IMG/VR virus record: IMGVR_UViG_3300010400_000043
Span: 1-30,331 of that record
From: a virus
Reading direction: 5' to 3' (one strand)
DNA length: 30,331 nucleotides
Positions 29,249 through 30,331 of this stretch are shown one piece after another. The position numbers were made by a program, and so were the translations under genes. The stretch's first letter is position 1. Each line of letters begins with the position of its first letter. The notes under the pieces are model-generated. The model saw only the letters and a program-made list of their open reading frames with translations, had not been told where the DNA came from and made no database searches.

Positions 29249-29721
29249 GTGGCAAATCACCAATGTTCCCGGAATCGGAGACGCGTCCAGTGCTGCAGGT
29301 CGGATGCGTCGAGTTGGATCGCCGGAGCTTGATTGATGAAGTGCGCTCTTTGCGCGCTGCGGTGGAGCGTCTTTATTTGCGGGTCAAGCATCAGTCTCAC
29401 CAGGCCGAAGATCTGCTTGAAGTTGTCATGGAGTTGGCCGCGGTTGAATTCGCGCGTGAATGTGAACGGTGGCGCACGTGGATGCTCAGCCAAAACCGTT
29501 CAGAGCCCAAGGTCACCGCGAGGATGGTCGCGATGAAATTGTGCGTTGAAGTCCTGGGATGGGGGAAAAATTACACTGGCCGGCGCTTCAAACACGATCG
29601 GGGCACTGTCATGAACGCCTGCCGCTCAATCGGTCGGCGATGTGATGTGGATGATCGTTTTTTTAAGCGTTATCAAGCGGTTGCGGCCAAAGCGCGGGCT
29701 TTGTTGCCGGAGTTGAAATGA
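29245..29721 (+). CDS. DnaA domain IV-like DNA-binding protein
   Basis: 158 residues from MSGKSPMFP, 4-base overlap with the gene before. The first half is a charged coiled helix (RRSLIDEVRSLRAAVERLY). The second half (about 90-145) matches the DnaA C-terminal helix-turn-helix: ARMVAMKLCVEVLGWGKNY, then GRRFKHDRGTVMNACRSI, where DnaA has ARQ..MYL...L, GR.FGGRDHSTV.HAC.KI. The AAA+ domain is absent. It may bind a DnaA-box-like site, as replication regulator or transcription factor. Confidence 0.65.
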   Translation: MSGKSPMFPESETRPVLQVGCVELDRRSLIDEVRSLRAAVERLYLRVKHQSHQAEDLLEVVMELAAVEFARECERWRTWMLSQNRSEPKVTARMVAMKLCVEVLGWGKNYTGRRFKHDRGTVMNACRSIGRRCDVDDRFFKRYQAVAAKARALLPELK

Positions 29722-30170
29722 ACTCCAAGCAAATCGCTTATTTCCAGGGTTCGCTTTGGCCGGCGGCATGCGCTGCGCAGGGTTGGGATCGCAACGATCG
29801 GGAGTTCCGTTTGGAGTTCATTTCGTCGGTAATTGGCCGGCGGATTGAAAGCGCCAAGGAGGTAGAGGAGCGCGACGAATTTACCCTGTTGAAGAATCGT
29901 TGTCTCAGGCTTGCGGATGATCTGGATGGAGCGATTGAAGATGGCAGCCTGGTGTTGAATCAACGGCGCAATCTTTTGTGGATTATCGAGCAATTGCACG
30001 TTCCCGCGGCAGTGATGAATCATTTTCTGAGGGAACGGTTCCATGGGCGGATTCTGGATGACCTGAATTTAGTCGAGGTGCAGCAGTTGTTGTTTACTCT
30101 GAATGGCTGGTCAAATCGCCATAAGCGCTCCGCCAAGACTCAGAATGAGCCGGTGCAATCGCCTTTCTGA
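29718..30170 (+). CDS. Hypothetical early/middle protein (GemA-like position)
   Basis: 150 residues, 4-base overlap with the preceding gene. N-terminal KQIAYFQGSLWPAACAAQGW and DREFRLEFISSVIGR recall the start of GemA/Mu gp16-type proteins (short helical unit with K.I..........G.D...R), but the rest (charged helices, NLVEVQQLLFTLNGW) is not diagnostic. Last gene of the operon in this window. Confidence 0.5.
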   Translation: MNSKQIAYFQGSLWPAACAAQGWDRNDREFRLEFISSVIGRRIESAKEVEERDEFTLLKNRCLRLADDLDGAIEDGSLVLNQRRNLLWIIEQLHVPAAVMNHFLRERFHGRILDDLNLVEVQQLLFTLNGWSNRHKRSAKTQNEPVQSPF

Positions 30171-30331
30171 GAGGGTGCAATTTCCATGACAATGTGTGTC
30201 ATACCGTTGCAAACATCCGGCTTTTTACTGGAAATCTATTCCAGATGCTCCTTGAGCCTCATAAGGCATTGATATTCCGCTTCTTTCCTCCTTCTTCCAT
30301 CTGATTCGTTCCGCCCACCAAAAGCCGCGAA
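30171..30331. other. Non-coding right edge with dyad
   Basis: No gene seen. A dyad at 30178-30211 pairs ATGACA (30186-30191) with TGTCAT (30197-30202), flanked by GCAA and TTGC, total about 34 bases. Could be an activator site or the start of a middle/late promoter region. A clear promoter or terminator was not found. Confidence 0.4.

Noticed and set aside
1-30331. Phage ends or attachment sites
   Set aside because: No TG...CA ends with flanking target duplication could be recognised inside the window.
1-30331. tRNA or rRNA genes
   Set aside because: No cloverleaf with conserved TTC-loop sequence or rRNA-like stretch was seen on either strand by eye.

Overview
The window looks like most of a transposable, Mu-type temperate phage or prophage from a GC-rich bacterium. 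It is probably a member of the Verrucomicrobiota related to Pedosphaera. That guess rests on a dispersed 30-bp repeat (read in frame as SREGAKxAK) that I remember from that group; it is an inference from memory, not a search result. No tRNA, rRNA or CRISPR array was seen, and neither phage end was located.

Left part (1 to about 16600, minus strand): a late operon read right to left. It runs from a secreted protein, a small membrane protein and a terminator, through two lipoproteins and other lysis-type genes, an outer-membrane barrel, a membrane coiled-coil protein and a single-domain response regulator. It continues with small and large terminase, portal, several small virion proteins, a Mu F-like head protein, prohead protease and HK97-type capsid. 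It ends with head-tail connector genes and a tail-tube-like gene cut by the left edge. Most genes overlap by 1 to 4 bases.

Switch (16600 to 17400): two related ribbon-helix-helix proteins are divergently transcribed from two overlapping sigma70-type promoters that share a perfect 19-bp palindrome. A second palindrome abuts the start codon of the leftward gene. This looks like the lysis/lysogeny switch.

Right part (17213 to 30170, plus strand): an early operon of small HTH and hypothetical genes, MuA-like transposase, MuB-like ATPase, Cys-rich proteins and a Gam-like nuclease inhibitor. Genes are coupled by ATGA-type overlaps. At 24936 to 27501 the style changes: small accessory genes (DUF551-like, zinc-binding, membrane, DNA methyltransferase, ASCH-like and others) are mostly separated by 60 to 110-bp imperfect hairpins. 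At least two of these have the R-box and unpaired-base layout of integron attC sites. Directly downstream lies a tyrosine recombinase with the extra segment that marks integron integrases (IntI). The best reading is an integron, or an integron-derived cassette array, built into the early operon of a transposable phage. After it come a Pol X-type nucleotidyltransferase, a DnaA domain IV-like protein and one more small gene.

In this reading MuA and MuB move the phage, Gam protects its DNA, the RHH pair decides lysogeny, and the IntI-like enzyme could exchange small accessory genes expressed from the phage early promoter. The exchange role is inference.
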